Shown here piece after piece: positions 30,244 through 38,251 of a stretch of DNA of 61,527 nt. The notes below the pieces were generated by a model. It ran no database searches and had not been told where the DNA came from. It saw nothing but the letters and a program-made list of their open reading frames with translations. The first letter of the stretch is position 1; each line of letters begins with the position of its first letter. The position numbers were made by a program, and so were the translations under genes. Source of the DNA: Nocardioides sp. BGMRC 2183 (lineage in GTDB: Bacteria > Actinomycetota > Actinomycetes > Propionibacteriales > Nocardioidaceae); the NCBI GenBank assembly GCA_008123405.1, contig VSSA01000024.1, positions 1 through 61,527 on the forward strand, written 5' to 3'.

Positions 30244-31350
30244 GTGACTGACTTCGAGATCGGCCGCGCCAAGCGAGCCCGTCAGGCCTACTCCTTCGAC
30301 GACATCGCGATCGTCCCGTCGCGGCGCACCCGCGACCCCGAGGAGGTCAGCACCGACTGGCAGATCGACGCCTACCGCTTCTCGCTGCCGATCATGGCGG
30401 CACCGATGGACTCGGTGATGTCGCCGGCGACCGCGATCGCCCTGGGCAATCATGGTGGGCTCGGAGTGCTCAACCTGGAGGGCCTCTGGACCCGCTACGA
30501 GGACCCGGAGCCGCTGCTGGGCGAGGTCGCCGAGCTCGACGGCGTGGCGGCCACCCGCCGCCTGCAGGAGATCTACGCCGCCCCGATCCAGGCCGAGCTG
30601 ATCACCGAACGGGTGCGCCAGGTCCGTGAGGCCGGGGTGACCGTCGCCGGATCTCTGTCGCCGCAACGCACCAAGGAGTTCGCGAAGGCCGTCGTCGACG
30701 CCGGTGTCGACATGTTCGTCATCCGCGGCACCACCGTCTCGGCCGAGCACGTCTCCAGCCAGGCGGAGCCACTGAACCTCAAGGAGTTCATCTACGAGCT
30801 CGACGTGCCGGTGATCGTGGGCGGCTGTGCCACGCACACAGCCGCGCTGCACCTGATGCGCACCGGCGCCGCCGGCGTCCTGGTCGGGTTCGGTGGCGGA
30901 GCCGCCCACACCACCCGCACCGTGCTCGGCGTGGCCGTGCCGATGGCTTCCGCGGTGGCCGACGTCGCCGCCGCCCGGCGCGACTACCTCGACGAGTCCG
31001 GTGGCCGCTACGTGCACGTCATCGCCGACGGCTCCATCGGCACCTCCGGCGACGTGGCCAAGGCGATCGCCTGTGGGGCCGACGCAGTGATGGTCGGGTC
31101 GCCGTTCGCGCGCGCCACCGACGCCCCCGGCCGCGGCTTCCACTGGGGTGCCGAAGCCCACCACGCCGACCTTCCCCGCGGGAAGCGGGTCCAGTTCGAG
31201 CAGGTCGGCACCATCGAGGAGATCCTCTTCGGCCCCTCCCGGGTCGCCGACGGCACGATGAACCTGGTCGGTGCGCTGCGGCGCTCGATGGCGACCACGG
31301 GTTACACCGAGCTCAAGGAGTTTCAGCGGGTTGAGGTGGTCACTGCCTGA
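30244..31350 (+). CDS. guaB3: GuaB3 family IMP dehydrogenase-related protein
   Basis: A 368-residue IMPDH-fold protein without CBS domains, typical of the GuaB3 group that follows guaB in actinobacteria. The TIM-barrel begins YSFDDIAIVPSRRT; glycine-rich phosphate loops GFGGGAAHTT and DGSIGTSGD are seen. The CBS-bearing middle is replaced by a short helical region. The role may be IMP dehydrogenase-like or regulatory. GTG 30244 follows guaB closely, so they are co-transcribed. A double hairpin follows. Confidence 0.92.
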   Translation: MTDFEIGRAKRARQAYSFDDIAIVPSRRTRDPEEVSTDWQIDAYRFSLPIMAAPMDSVMSPATAIALGNHGGLGVLNLEGLWTRYEDPEPLLGEVAELDGVAATRRLQEIYAAPIQAELITERVRQVREAGVTVAGSLSPQRTKEFAKAVVDAGVDMFVIRGTTVSAEHVSSQAEPLNLKEFIYELDVPVIVGGCATHTAALHLMRTGAAGVLVGFGGGAAHTTRTVLGVAVPMASAVADVAAARRDYLDESGGRYVHVIADGSIGTSGDVAKAIACGADAVMVGSPFARATDAPGRGFHWGAEAHHADLPRGKRVQFEQVGTIEEILFGPSRVADGTMNLVGALRRSMATTGYTELKEFQRVEVVTA

Positions 31351-31351
31351 G

Positions 31352-31420
31352 GTGCGGGTTTCGCCGGTCAGCCGGCGAAACCCGCACGACACGCCGTGCG
31401 CCATCGGCGTGTCGTGCGGG
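31352..31420. repeat. Overlapping double palindrome (left flank of 31.4-32.4 kb gene)
   Basis: Palindrome A has 16-bp arms (GTGCGGGTTTCGCCGG at 31352-31367, complement 31372-31387, loop TCAG). Palindrome B has 16-bp arms (CCCGCACGACACGCCG at 31381-31396, complement 31405-31420, loop of 8) and is followed by TTTT. They share 31381-31387, so only one can fold at a time. B ends 22 bp from the stop codon of the next gene. The same A and B recur, in reversed order, on the other side of that gene. Confidence 0.85.
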
Positions 31421-31441
31421 TTTTGGCTGACAGGTTCGGGG

Positions 31442-32392
31442 TCAGGCCGCGTGCTGCGCGCCGACCATCGCCTCGCGGATCCGGCGAACCGTTGACCGCA
31501 CCCGGAACAGGTCCGCCCACACGAGCCGGATGCAGCGCCATCCAGTGAGCTCGCGGATCAGGTCCTCGCGTGCCTTCTCGCGGAGCACCATGTCCGCAAT
31601 CGACTCATCCGGCCGGCGGTAGCGCTCGTACTTCTCGCGGCCATCGAACTCGAGGAAGAGTCCGAGCTCCGGCCACGCGAAGTCGACGTACGCGATGATC
31701 CGACCGTGCCGGTCGCGGATCGGGTGCTGGAGTTGCGGCTTCGGGAGGTGGTTCTCCCAGCACAGGTGCAGGAGTAGCGACTCGCCGGCTGACTCGCAGC
31801 GTTCGTCCGCGAGCCCGAGCACCAGCGGTGTCGCGAGGGAGTGGGGGTCGTACAGCATGCCGCGCGCACGGCGCTCCAGGTGTGCTTGCGTTGTCTCGCC
31901 AGCGTGGAGGAGACCGTTCACCGTCACCAGAGCGTGACGTACGTCGGTGATCGCGATCATGTCGAGCGCTGTCCGGGTGCCGCTGGTCACTGGGAGCCCG
32001 TCGCGGACGGTGAGGTCCTCAGCCACCAGCGCGGGACGATGTTGGGCTTGCGTCGTGGTCCGTCGACCGGCCCGTTGGTCGGTCCGCGTCAGGTGCACCG
32101 TCGTACCCATGTCCCAGACCGGCACGTCGTAGACGTCGGCCGCGCTTGGACCTGCCAACGCCACTGGTCGTCGGGCCCGCCGGAGGGCCGCGAGGGCGAG
32201 GAGTCGCCGTCGCGCTGTCTGCGACGCGACGTTCCAGTGGTCGGCTGTGACGTAGGCGCCGTGGCTGATCCGGTGCAGAACGCCGGAGCCGACCAGTCGC
32301 TTGATGTCGCGGTCGTCGTAGCCCATGGCAATGAGCTCATGGGTCATGTAGAGGTGGTCGTGGCTGAGGTCGATTGTTGAGAAGAGGGTCAT
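31442..32392 (-). CDS. AbiEi-like antitoxin domain / DUF559-type nuclease-fold protein
   Basis: A 316-residue protein. N-terminal winged-helix region (about 15-50; MTHELIAMGYDDRDIKRL, then ISHGAYV) as in AbiEi-type antitoxins. Middle RTALDMI segment. C-terminal part resembles DUF559/Vsr-like PD-(D/E)XK folds: VDFAWPELGLFLEFDG, then REKY, then GWRCIRLVWADL. The Asp, Glu-x-Asp-Gly and Lys positions could form a metal site. ATG 32392 is used; the open frame continues upstream but into the flanking palindromes. No AbiEii toxin gene is adjacent. It lies alone, bracketed by matched palindromes. A function in defence or DNA repair is possible but unproven. Confidence 0.7.
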   Translation of the reverse strand: MTLFSTIDLSHDHLYMTHELIAMGYDDRDIKRLVGSGVLHRISHGAYVTADHWNVASQTARRRLLALAALRRARRPVALAGPSAADVYDVPVWDMGTTVHLTRTDQRAGRRTTTQAQHRPALVAEDLTVRDGLPVTSGTRTALDMIAITDVRHALVTVNGLLHAGETTQAHLERRARGMLYDPHSLATPLVLGLADERCESAGESLLLHLCWENHLPKPQLQHPIRDRHGRIIAYVDFAWPELGLFLEFDGREKYERYRRPDESIADMVLREKAREDLIRELTGWRCIRLVWADLFRVRSTVRRIREAMVGAQHAA

Positions 32393-32526
32393 GCAAACGA
32401 GGTCGCCTGCCGGCGGATGGTCGAATCGAGCACGTCGCCTGGCTGTGGATGGGGGTACGACGACGGACGGCCGGGAGGCCAACCTGGGCCGCCTGGGGGC
32501 GAACGCCTCGGACCTATCAGCCAATA

Positions 32527-32595
32527 CCCGCACGACACGCCGTACGTCGTCGGCGTGTCGTGCGGGTTTCGCCGGTCAGCCGGTGAAACCCGCAC
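32527..32595. repeat. Overlapping double palindrome (right flank of 31.4-32.4 kb gene)
   Basis: Palindrome B (arms 32527-32542 and 32551-32566, loop TACGTCGT) is followed by palindrome A (arms 32560-32575 and 32580-32595, loop TCAG, one arm mismatch). Arm sequences are the same as on the left flank, but the order is B-A instead of A-B. The rest of the 32393-32695 gap holds the promoter/KstR box of the next operon and no gene. Confidence 0.85.
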
Positions 32596-32630
32596 CCACT
32601 GACACGCGTCAAATTGGTCCGCCCGCCCCG

Positions 32631-32660
32631 TTGACACCTAGAACACGTTCCACCCATGCT
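32631..32660 (+). promoter_or_regulatory. Promoter with KstR-type box
   Basis: TTGACA at 32631-32636 serves as -35; CATGCT (32655-32660, spacer 18) is a weak -10. TAGAACACGTTCCA at 32639-32652 lies between them and fits the KstR operator consensus TnnAACnnGTTnnA exactly. A repressor bound here would block RNA polymerase. Confidence 0.62.
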
Positions 32661-32695
32661 GAGACCCGCGTCACATTCAGCATCTAGGAGGGAAC

Positions 32696-33841
32696 GTGAC
32701 CCAGTCACCGCCACCGGCCGACATGACATTGCAGCGCTCGAGCCGGGAGCCCGGCACGATGGCGGCGGCACTCACCGCCTGGCTCACCACGGTGCTGCCA
32801 CCCGACGCCGATCCGGAGGTCGTGGTTCACGACGGCATCCAGACCAACGGGATGTCCAGCGAGACCGTGCTGCTCGCGGTGACCAGTACCGAGGACGGGG
32901 AGCGCCACACGCGGGAGTACGTCGCCCGCGTCGCCCCCGCGGCCGAGGACCTTCCGGTCTTCCCGTCCTACCGCCTCACCGACCAGTACGACGCGATGCG
33001 GCTGGCCGGTGAGCTCGCAGGCATCCCGGTGCCGCAGGTGCGCCTCAACGAGCCCACCGGCGACGTGCTGGGCACGCCGTTCTTCCTGATGGAGCGCCTC
33101 GACGGCGCGGTGCCGCCGGATGTGCTGCCCTACACGTTCGGCGACAACTGGCTCTACGACGCCGACGCGACCGAGCAGCAACGACTCGAGCGGGGCAGCG
33201 TCGACGTACTGGCCCGGTTGCACCAGATCCCGGACGCGGCGCGGACGTTCGGGTTCCTCGACCCGGCGGTGACCGGGCACGCGGGGGAGACGGTGCTGGC
33301 ACGCAACCTCGCCAAGACCCGCGCTTGGTACCAGTACGCCTTGGACGCCCCGGAGGGCTCGCCGCGCTCACCGCTGATCGAGCGCGGACTGGCCTGGTTG
33401 GAGACGAACCTGCCGGCGACCGAGGAGGCGGTGCTGGTCTGGGGGGACTCCCGGATCGGCAACATCATGTACCGCGACTTCACCCCGGTCGCGGTGCTGG
33501 ACTGGGAGATGGCCAGCCTCGGTCCCCGCGAGATGGACCTGGCCTGGATGGTCTTCGCACACCGGGTCTTCCAGGAGATCGCGGCCATGCTCGAGCTGCC
33601 GGGGATGCCGGACTTCCTGACCGCGGAGAGTGTCGCGGCCACCTACGCCGAGCTCACCGGCGTCGAGCCCGGCGACCTGACCTGGTACCAGGTGCATGCC
33701 GCGGTCAACTGGGGCTGCGTCTTCCTGCGCACCAGCGCCCGCCAGATCCACTTCGGCGAGATCGAGCGCCCCGACGACCCGGAGGCGGTCTTCCACCACC
33801 GGCCGCTCTTCGAGCGGTTGCTCGAGGAGGTCGGAGCATGA
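32696..33841 (+). CDS. APH-family phosphotransferase (second copy)
   Basis: A 381-residue kinase-fold protein distinct from the 8.7-kb one. Its catalytic loop is degenerate: WGDSRIGN in place of HGDYRLDN, so the usual His of HGD is Trp, although the catalytic Asp and Asn remain. The metal motif VLDWEMASLG is intact near residue 267. GTG 32696 is preceded by TAGGAGGG. It is the first gene of a KstR-box operon and overlaps the next gene by ATGA. The group is widespread in mycobacteria near lipid genes, where a member is annotated FadE36. The substrate is unknown; a CoA-linked hydroxy acid is one possibility. Confidence 0.82.
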   Translation: MTQSPPPADMTLQRSSREPGTMAAALTAWLTTVLPPDADPEVVVHDGIQTNGMSSETVLLAVTSTEDGERHTREYVARVAPAAEDLPVFPSYRLTDQYDAMRLAGELAGIPVPQVRLNEPTGDVLGTPFFLMERLDGAVPPDVLPYTFGDNWLYDADATEQQRLERGSVDVLARLHQIPDAARTFGFLDPAVTGHAGETVLARNLAKTRAWYQYALDAPEGSPRSPLIERGLAWLETNLPATEEAVLVWGDSRIGNIMYRDFTPVAVLDWEMASLGPREMDLAWMVFAHRVFQEIAAMLELPGMPDFLTAESVAATYAELTGVEPGDLTWYQVHAAVNWGCVFLRTSARQIHFGEIERPDDPEAVFHHRPLFERLLEEVGA

Positions 33842-35031
33842 ACACTGCCGGCACCGACCACGGCCTGCACGGGGAGTACGTCGGCCTCGGGCCGCTGGAC
33901 GAGTACCCGATCCACCAGTTGCCGCGGCCGGTCGCCTGGGCCGGCAGCAGCGACCGCAACTTCTACGACCGTTGCTACCTCAACGCCCACGACCGCACCG
34001 GCGACCTGTTCCTGATCACCGGCCTCGGCTTCTACCCCAACCTCGGCACCAAGGACGCCTTCGTGCTGCTCCGTCGCGAGCTGGACGGGCGCAGCGAGCA
34101 GACCGCGGTGCACCTCAGTGACGCGGCCGACCCGCGCGGTGCAGATCGGCTGGAGCAGCAGGTCGGCAACTACCGGATCGAGGTCCTCGAGCCGCTACGC
34201 CGACTGCGCGTGCTGATGGAGACGACCGAGGGCGTCGCGCTCGACCTGACCTGGGAGGGCTCCTTCGACGTGGTGCAGGAGCTCCCGCACGTGATGCGCC
34301 AAGGCTCCGGCACCACACTCGACGCCCAGCGTTTCGCCCAGGTCGGCACCTGGGAGGGCGTGATCTCGGTCGACGGCACCGACATCGACGTCACGCCCGA
34401 CACCTGGGTCGGCACCCGCGACCGTTCCTGGGGCATCCGACCGGTCGGTGAGGCCGCACCCGCCGGCAAGCCGGCCGACCCGGCGTTCGAGGGCATGTGG
34501 TGGCTCTACGTGCCGATGCGGTTCGAGGAGTTCAGCGTCGTCCTGATCATCCAGGAGACCCCCGACGGCTACCGCACCCTCAACGACTGCACCCGGGTCT
34601 GGGCCGACGGCCGCGTGGAGCAGCTCGGCTGGCCGCGGGTGCAGATCAGGTACGCATCGGGGACCCGGGTGCCGACCGGGGCCACCATCGTGTGCACCAC
34701 CCCGTCCGGCGACGAACTCGTCCTCGAGGTGACCTCCAAGCTCGCCGTACCGATCCATGTCGGCGGGGGCTACGGCGGCGACTCGGACTGGACCCACGGC
34801 ATGTGGAAGGGGCCGAAGTTCACCGAGCGGCTCACCTACGACATGGCCGACCCGGCCGTCGCCGGGCGGGTGATGTTCGGGGTGATCGACCACGTCGGCC
34901 ACGCCGTCGCCTCCGGCCCCGGACTCGGTACGACGGCCGCCACCGCCGAGGGGCACGGACTCTTCGAGCACGGTGCCCTCGGCCGCCACGACCCCAGCGG
35001 CTTCGCCGACTGGTTCAGCCTCGCCCCGTGA
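33838..35031 (+). CDS. Conserved protein of unknown function, possibly lipocalin-like
   Basis: A 397-residue protein with no signal peptide or TM segment. It is rich in beta-forming segments and Trp/Tyr (RNFYDRCYLNA, GLGFYPNLGTKDAF, WVGTRDRSWGIRPVG, MWWLYVPMRF). This pattern resembles the duplicated lipocalin-like fold of AttH/CrtC-type proteins that act on lipids or terpenoids, but I do not recognise a named family with certainty. The ATG overlaps the upstream kinase stop and an aldehyde dehydrogenase follows, so it probably shares a lipid substrate with them. Confidence 0.7.
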   Translation: MNTAGTDHGLHGEYVGLGPLDEYPIHQLPRPVAWAGSSDRNFYDRCYLNAHDRTGDLFLITGLGFYPNLGTKDAFVLLRRELDGRSEQTAVHLSDAADPRGADRLEQQVGNYRIEVLEPLRRLRVLMETTEGVALDLTWEGSFDVVQELPHVMRQGSGTTLDAQRFAQVGTWEGVISVDGTDIDVTPDTWVGTRDRSWGIRPVGEAAPAGKPADPAFEGMWWLYVPMRFEEFSVVLIIQETPDGYRTLNDCTRVWADGRVEQLGWPRVQIRYASGTRVPTGATIVCTTPSGDELVLEVTSKLAVPIHVGGGYGGDSDWTHGMWKGPKFTERLTYDMADPAVAGRVMFGVIDHVGHAVASGPGLGTTAATAEGHGLFEHGALGRHDPSGFADWFSLAP

Positions 35032-35077
35032 CCTGCCCCGCACGAACTAGTCCCGCCACACGCCACTAGGAGAACGT

Positions 35078-36535
35078 ATGACCACGCTGGACCGCGACGC
35101 CCTCTACATCGGCGGTCGCTGGGCCTCCCCTGCCACCGACGCCGTCTTGGAGGTGGTCTCGCCGCACACTGAGGAGGTCGTCGCACGGGTGCCGGAGGGG
35201 TCCACCGCCGACATCGACGCCGCGGTCGCCACGGCGCGGGCGGCGTTCGACGACGGCCCGTGGCCCCGGATGAGCCCCGCGGAGCGGATCGAGATCGTGC
35301 AGAACCTCTCCGGGCTCTATGCGGCGCGGCTGGAGGACATGGCCTCGGTGATTAGCACCGAGATGGGATCGCCGATCTCGTTCGCCAACCTGGCCCAGGC
35401 GCCGGCGCCGTGGATGCAGATCGAGGCGTTCCTCGGGATCGCCCGGGAGTTCGGGTGGGAGTCGACCCGGCCGGGCGCGCTCGGCGGGGACGTGATGGTG
35501 CGCCACGAGCCGGTCGGGGTGGTGGCTGCGATCCCACCGTGGAACGTCCCGCAGTTCACGGTGATCTCGAAGGTGGTGCCGGCGCTGCTGGCCGGCTGCA
35601 CGGTGGTGGTGAAGCCGGCGCCGGAGAGCCCGCTGGACTGCTACCTGCTGGCCGAGATGCTCACCGAGGCCGGCGTACCCGAGGGCGTGGTGAGCATCGT
35701 CGCCGGTGGTCGCGAGGTCGGTGAGCACCTGGTCCGCCACCCCGGTGTCGACAAGGTGGCCTTCACCGGCTCGACCGCGGCCGGGCGGAAGATCGGCGCG
35801 ATCTGCGGCGAGCAGCTCAAGCGGGTCTCGCTCGAGCTCGGCGGCAAGTCGGCGGCGATCGTGCTGGACGACGCCGACCTCGGTGCCGTCGTGGAGGGGA
35901 TGAAGTTCCTCGCGGTGATGAACTCCGGGCAGGCCTGCGTGGCGCAGACCCGAGTACTGGTCAGCCGCGAGCGGCACGACGAGGTGGCTGCCGCGCTGGC
36001 CGAGGGGATCGGTGGGATGAGGGTCGGCGACCCCGCCGATCCCGCCTCCGAGATCGGCCCGATGGTGGCCCGTCGTCAGCAGGAGCGGGTCAACGGCTAC
36101 ATCGAGCTCGGTCAGTCCGAGGGGGCGAAGCTGGTGGCCGGCGGGACCGGGCGACCAGAGGGTCTCGATACCGGCTGGTACGTGCGCCCGACGGTCTTCG
36201 CCGGCGTCGACAACCGGATGCGGATCGCGCAGGAGGAGATCTTCGGACCGGTGGTCTCGGTGATCCCGTACGCCGACGTCGACGACGCGGTGCGGATCGC
36301 CAACGACTCCGACTACGGGCTGGCCGGCACGGTGTGGACCGCTGACGCCGACGCCGGCGTCGATGTGGCTCGCCGGGTCCGCGCCGGCACCTACGGGGTC
36401 AACACCTACACGATGGACTTCGCGGCGCCCTTCGGTGGCTTCAAGGCCTCGGGGCTGGGCCGTGAGTTCGGTCCAGAGGGCCTGGCGCAGTACACCGAGC
36501 TGAAGTCCGTCTACCTCTCCGCCCCCGCCATGTGA
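35078..36535 (+). CDS. Aldehyde dehydrogenase
   Basis: A 485-residue NAD(P)-dependent aldehyde dehydrogenase. Catalytic Glu is in LELGGK near residue 252, and nucleophilic Cys is in GQACVA near 287. The N-terminal segment YIGGRWASP and Rossmann FTGSTAAGR are typical. TAGGAG precedes ATG 35078. It is third in the KstR-box operon, 46 bp after the unknown protein, and likely oxidises an aldehyde formed from the same substrate. Confidence 0.94.
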   Translation: MTTLDRDALYIGGRWASPATDAVLEVVSPHTEEVVARVPEGSTADIDAAVATARAAFDDGPWPRMSPAERIEIVQNLSGLYAARLEDMASVISTEMGSPISFANLAQAPAPWMQIEAFLGIAREFGWESTRPGALGGDVMVRHEPVGVVAAIPPWNVPQFTVISKVVPALLAGCTVVVKPAPESPLDCYLLAEMLTEAGVPEGVVSIVAGGREVGEHLVRHPGVDKVAFTGSTAAGRKIGAICGEQLKRVSLELGGKSAAIVLDDADLGAVVEGMKFLAVMNSGQACVAQTRVLVSRERHDEVAAALAEGIGGMRVGDPADPASEIGPMVARRQQERVNGYIELGQSEGAKLVAGGTGRPEGLDTGWYVRPTVFAGVDNRMRIAQEEIFGPVVSVIPYADVDDAVRIANDSDYGLAGTVWTADADAGVDVARRVRAGTYGVNTYTMDFAAPFGGFKASGLGREFGPEGLAQYTELKSVYLSAPAM

Positions 36536-36550
36536 CCGGGTCGGCCACGG

Positions 36551-36577
36551 TTGACATCCGCCCAGAATGTGTAAAAC
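36551..36577 (+). promoter_or_regulatory. Candidate promoter for the succinate-semialdehyde-type dehydrogenase
   Basis: TTGACA (36551-36556) and TAAAAC (36572-36577) with a 15-bp spacer. The -35 is perfect but the spacer is short. It is separate from the KstR-box operon upstream. Confidence 0.4.
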
Positions 36578-36634
36578 GGCACAATCGTTACCCATCGGTA
36601 GCGGCTGGTGATCGGGGTCACTACCCTCGGGGTC

Positions 36635-38251
36635 ATGAGTTCGTCGGAATCTGCGCCCGGTCCACTCGTCGACGGTCCCCGCGACCCCGAGCACGACCCG
36701 CGGGCGTCGTACGCCCTCGAGCCCGGTCAGGTCGACCGGCTGACTGGCCGGGTCCTGGCGACGTCGGGCCGCACGAACACCGTCCACTCGCCGATCGACG
36801 GCGCACCGCTGGCGCACATCCCGCAGTCGAGTGCCGAGGACGTGGCCGAGGCGTTCCGGCGGGCCCGGGTGGCGCAGGCGGCGTGGGCCCGGACGTCGCT
36901 GGAGGACCGGTCGGCGGCGCTCTTGCGGCTGCACGACATCGTGCTCGACCGGCAGGACGAGATCCTCGACCTGATCCAGCTGGAGTCCGGCAAGGCGCGC
37001 AAGCACGCCTTCGATGAGCCGCTGCACATCGCGTTGACCGCCCGCTACTACGCGCGCACCGCCCACGACCACCTCGACACCCGGCGCAAGGTAGGCGTCG
37101 TGCCGGGGCTGACCCGGGTCGAGCTCAACCAGGTGCCCAAGGGCGTCGTCGGCATCATCTCGCCCTGGAACTACCCGTTCACGATGGCGCTCTGCGACGG
37201 CCTGCCGGCCCTGCTCGCCGGCAACGCGGTGGTGACAAAGCCCGACGCCCAGACGATGCTCTCGGCGCTCCTCGGCGCCCGGATGCTCGAGGAGGCCGGC
37301 TTCCCCAAGGATCTGTGGCAGGTCGTCGCCGGACCGGGTCGGGAGCTCGGCACGCCGATCATCGAGCGCTCCGACTACATCTGCTTCACCGGGTCCACCG
37401 CGACCGGCAAGGTGATCGCCCGCCAGTGCGCCGAGCGGCTGATCGGCTGCTCGCTCGAGCTGGGGGGCAAGAATCCGATCCTGGTGCTCCGCGACGCTGA
37501 CATCGAGCGGGCGGCGGAGGGCGCGGTGCGGGCGAGCTTCTCCAACGCGGGCCAGCTCTGCGTCTCCACGGAGCGGATGTTCGTCGCCGACCAGGTCTAC
37601 GACCGGTTCATGGAGCGTTTCGTGGCGCGCACCCAGGCGCTGACCCTCGGTGCCACGCTCTCCTGGGAGTCCGACATGGGGACGCTGATCTCGGCCGACC
37701 AGCTCGAGACCGTCACCGCGCACGTCGAGGACGCCGTCGCCAAGGGCGCCGTGGTGCGAGCCGGCGGCCGGCCTCGCCCCGACCTCGCGCCGTACTTCTA
37801 CGAGCCGACCATCCTGGAGGGCGTCAGCCCGGAGATGACCTGCTTCGGCCACGAGACGTTCGGGCCGGTGGTCTCCGTCTACCGGTTCCACGACGAGGCC
37901 GACGCTGTTGCCCGCGCCAACGACGGCGACTACGGCCTCAACGCCTCCATCTACAGCTCCGACGGTGACCGGGCCCGCCGGATCGCGGCGTCGATCAAAT
38001 GCGGCACCGTCAACATCAACGAGGCGTTCGCGGCTACCTTCGCCAGCATCGACGCACCGATGGGCGGGATGCGCGAGTCCGGGATGGGCCGCCGGCAGGG
38101 GAGCGAGGGCATCCTGCGCTACACCGAGCCGCAGTCGGTGGCCACGCAGCGGCTGCTCCGGTTCTCCCCGATGCTCGGCATGTCGGAGGAGACCTACGCG
38201 AAGGTGATGACGCTCAATCTCCGCCTGATGAAGAAGCTGGGCCGCGCGTGA
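36635..38251 (+). CDS. Succinate-semialdehyde dehydrogenase (NADP+)-type, GabD2-like
   Basis: A 538-residue aldehyde dehydrogenase with an extended N-terminus (about 45 residues) and C-terminus (about 40 residues) relative to standard ALDHs, as in actinobacterial GabD2. Catalytic Glu is in LELGGKNP near residue 274, Cys in GQLCVST near 309. ATG 36635 is used. The stop overlaps the next start (GTGA at 38248), linking it to the GMC oxidoreductase. The specific substrate is uncertain. Confidence 0.85.
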   Translation: MSSSESAPGPLVDGPRDPEHDPRASYALEPGQVDRLTGRVLATSGRTNTVHSPIDGAPLAHIPQSSAEDVAEAFRRARVAQAAWARTSLEDRSAALLRLHDIVLDRQDEILDLIQLESGKARKHAFDEPLHIALTARYYARTAHDHLDTRRKVGVVPGLTRVELNQVPKGVVGIISPWNYPFTMALCDGLPALLAGNAVVTKPDAQTMLSALLGARMLEEAGFPKDLWQVVAGPGRELGTPIIERSDYICFTGSTATGKVIARQCAERLIGCSLELGGKNPILVLRDADIERAAEGAVRASFSNAGQLCVSTERMFVADQVYDRFMERFVARTQALTLGATLSWESDMGTLISADQLETVTAHVEDAVAKGAVVRAGGRPRPDLAPYFYEPTILEGVSPEMTCFGHETFGPVVSVYRFHDEADAVARANDGDYGLNASIYSSDGDRARRIAASIKCGTVNINEAFAATFASIDAPMGGMRESGMGRRQGSEGILRYTEPQSVATQRLLRFSPMLGMSEETYAKVMTLNLRLMKKLGRA

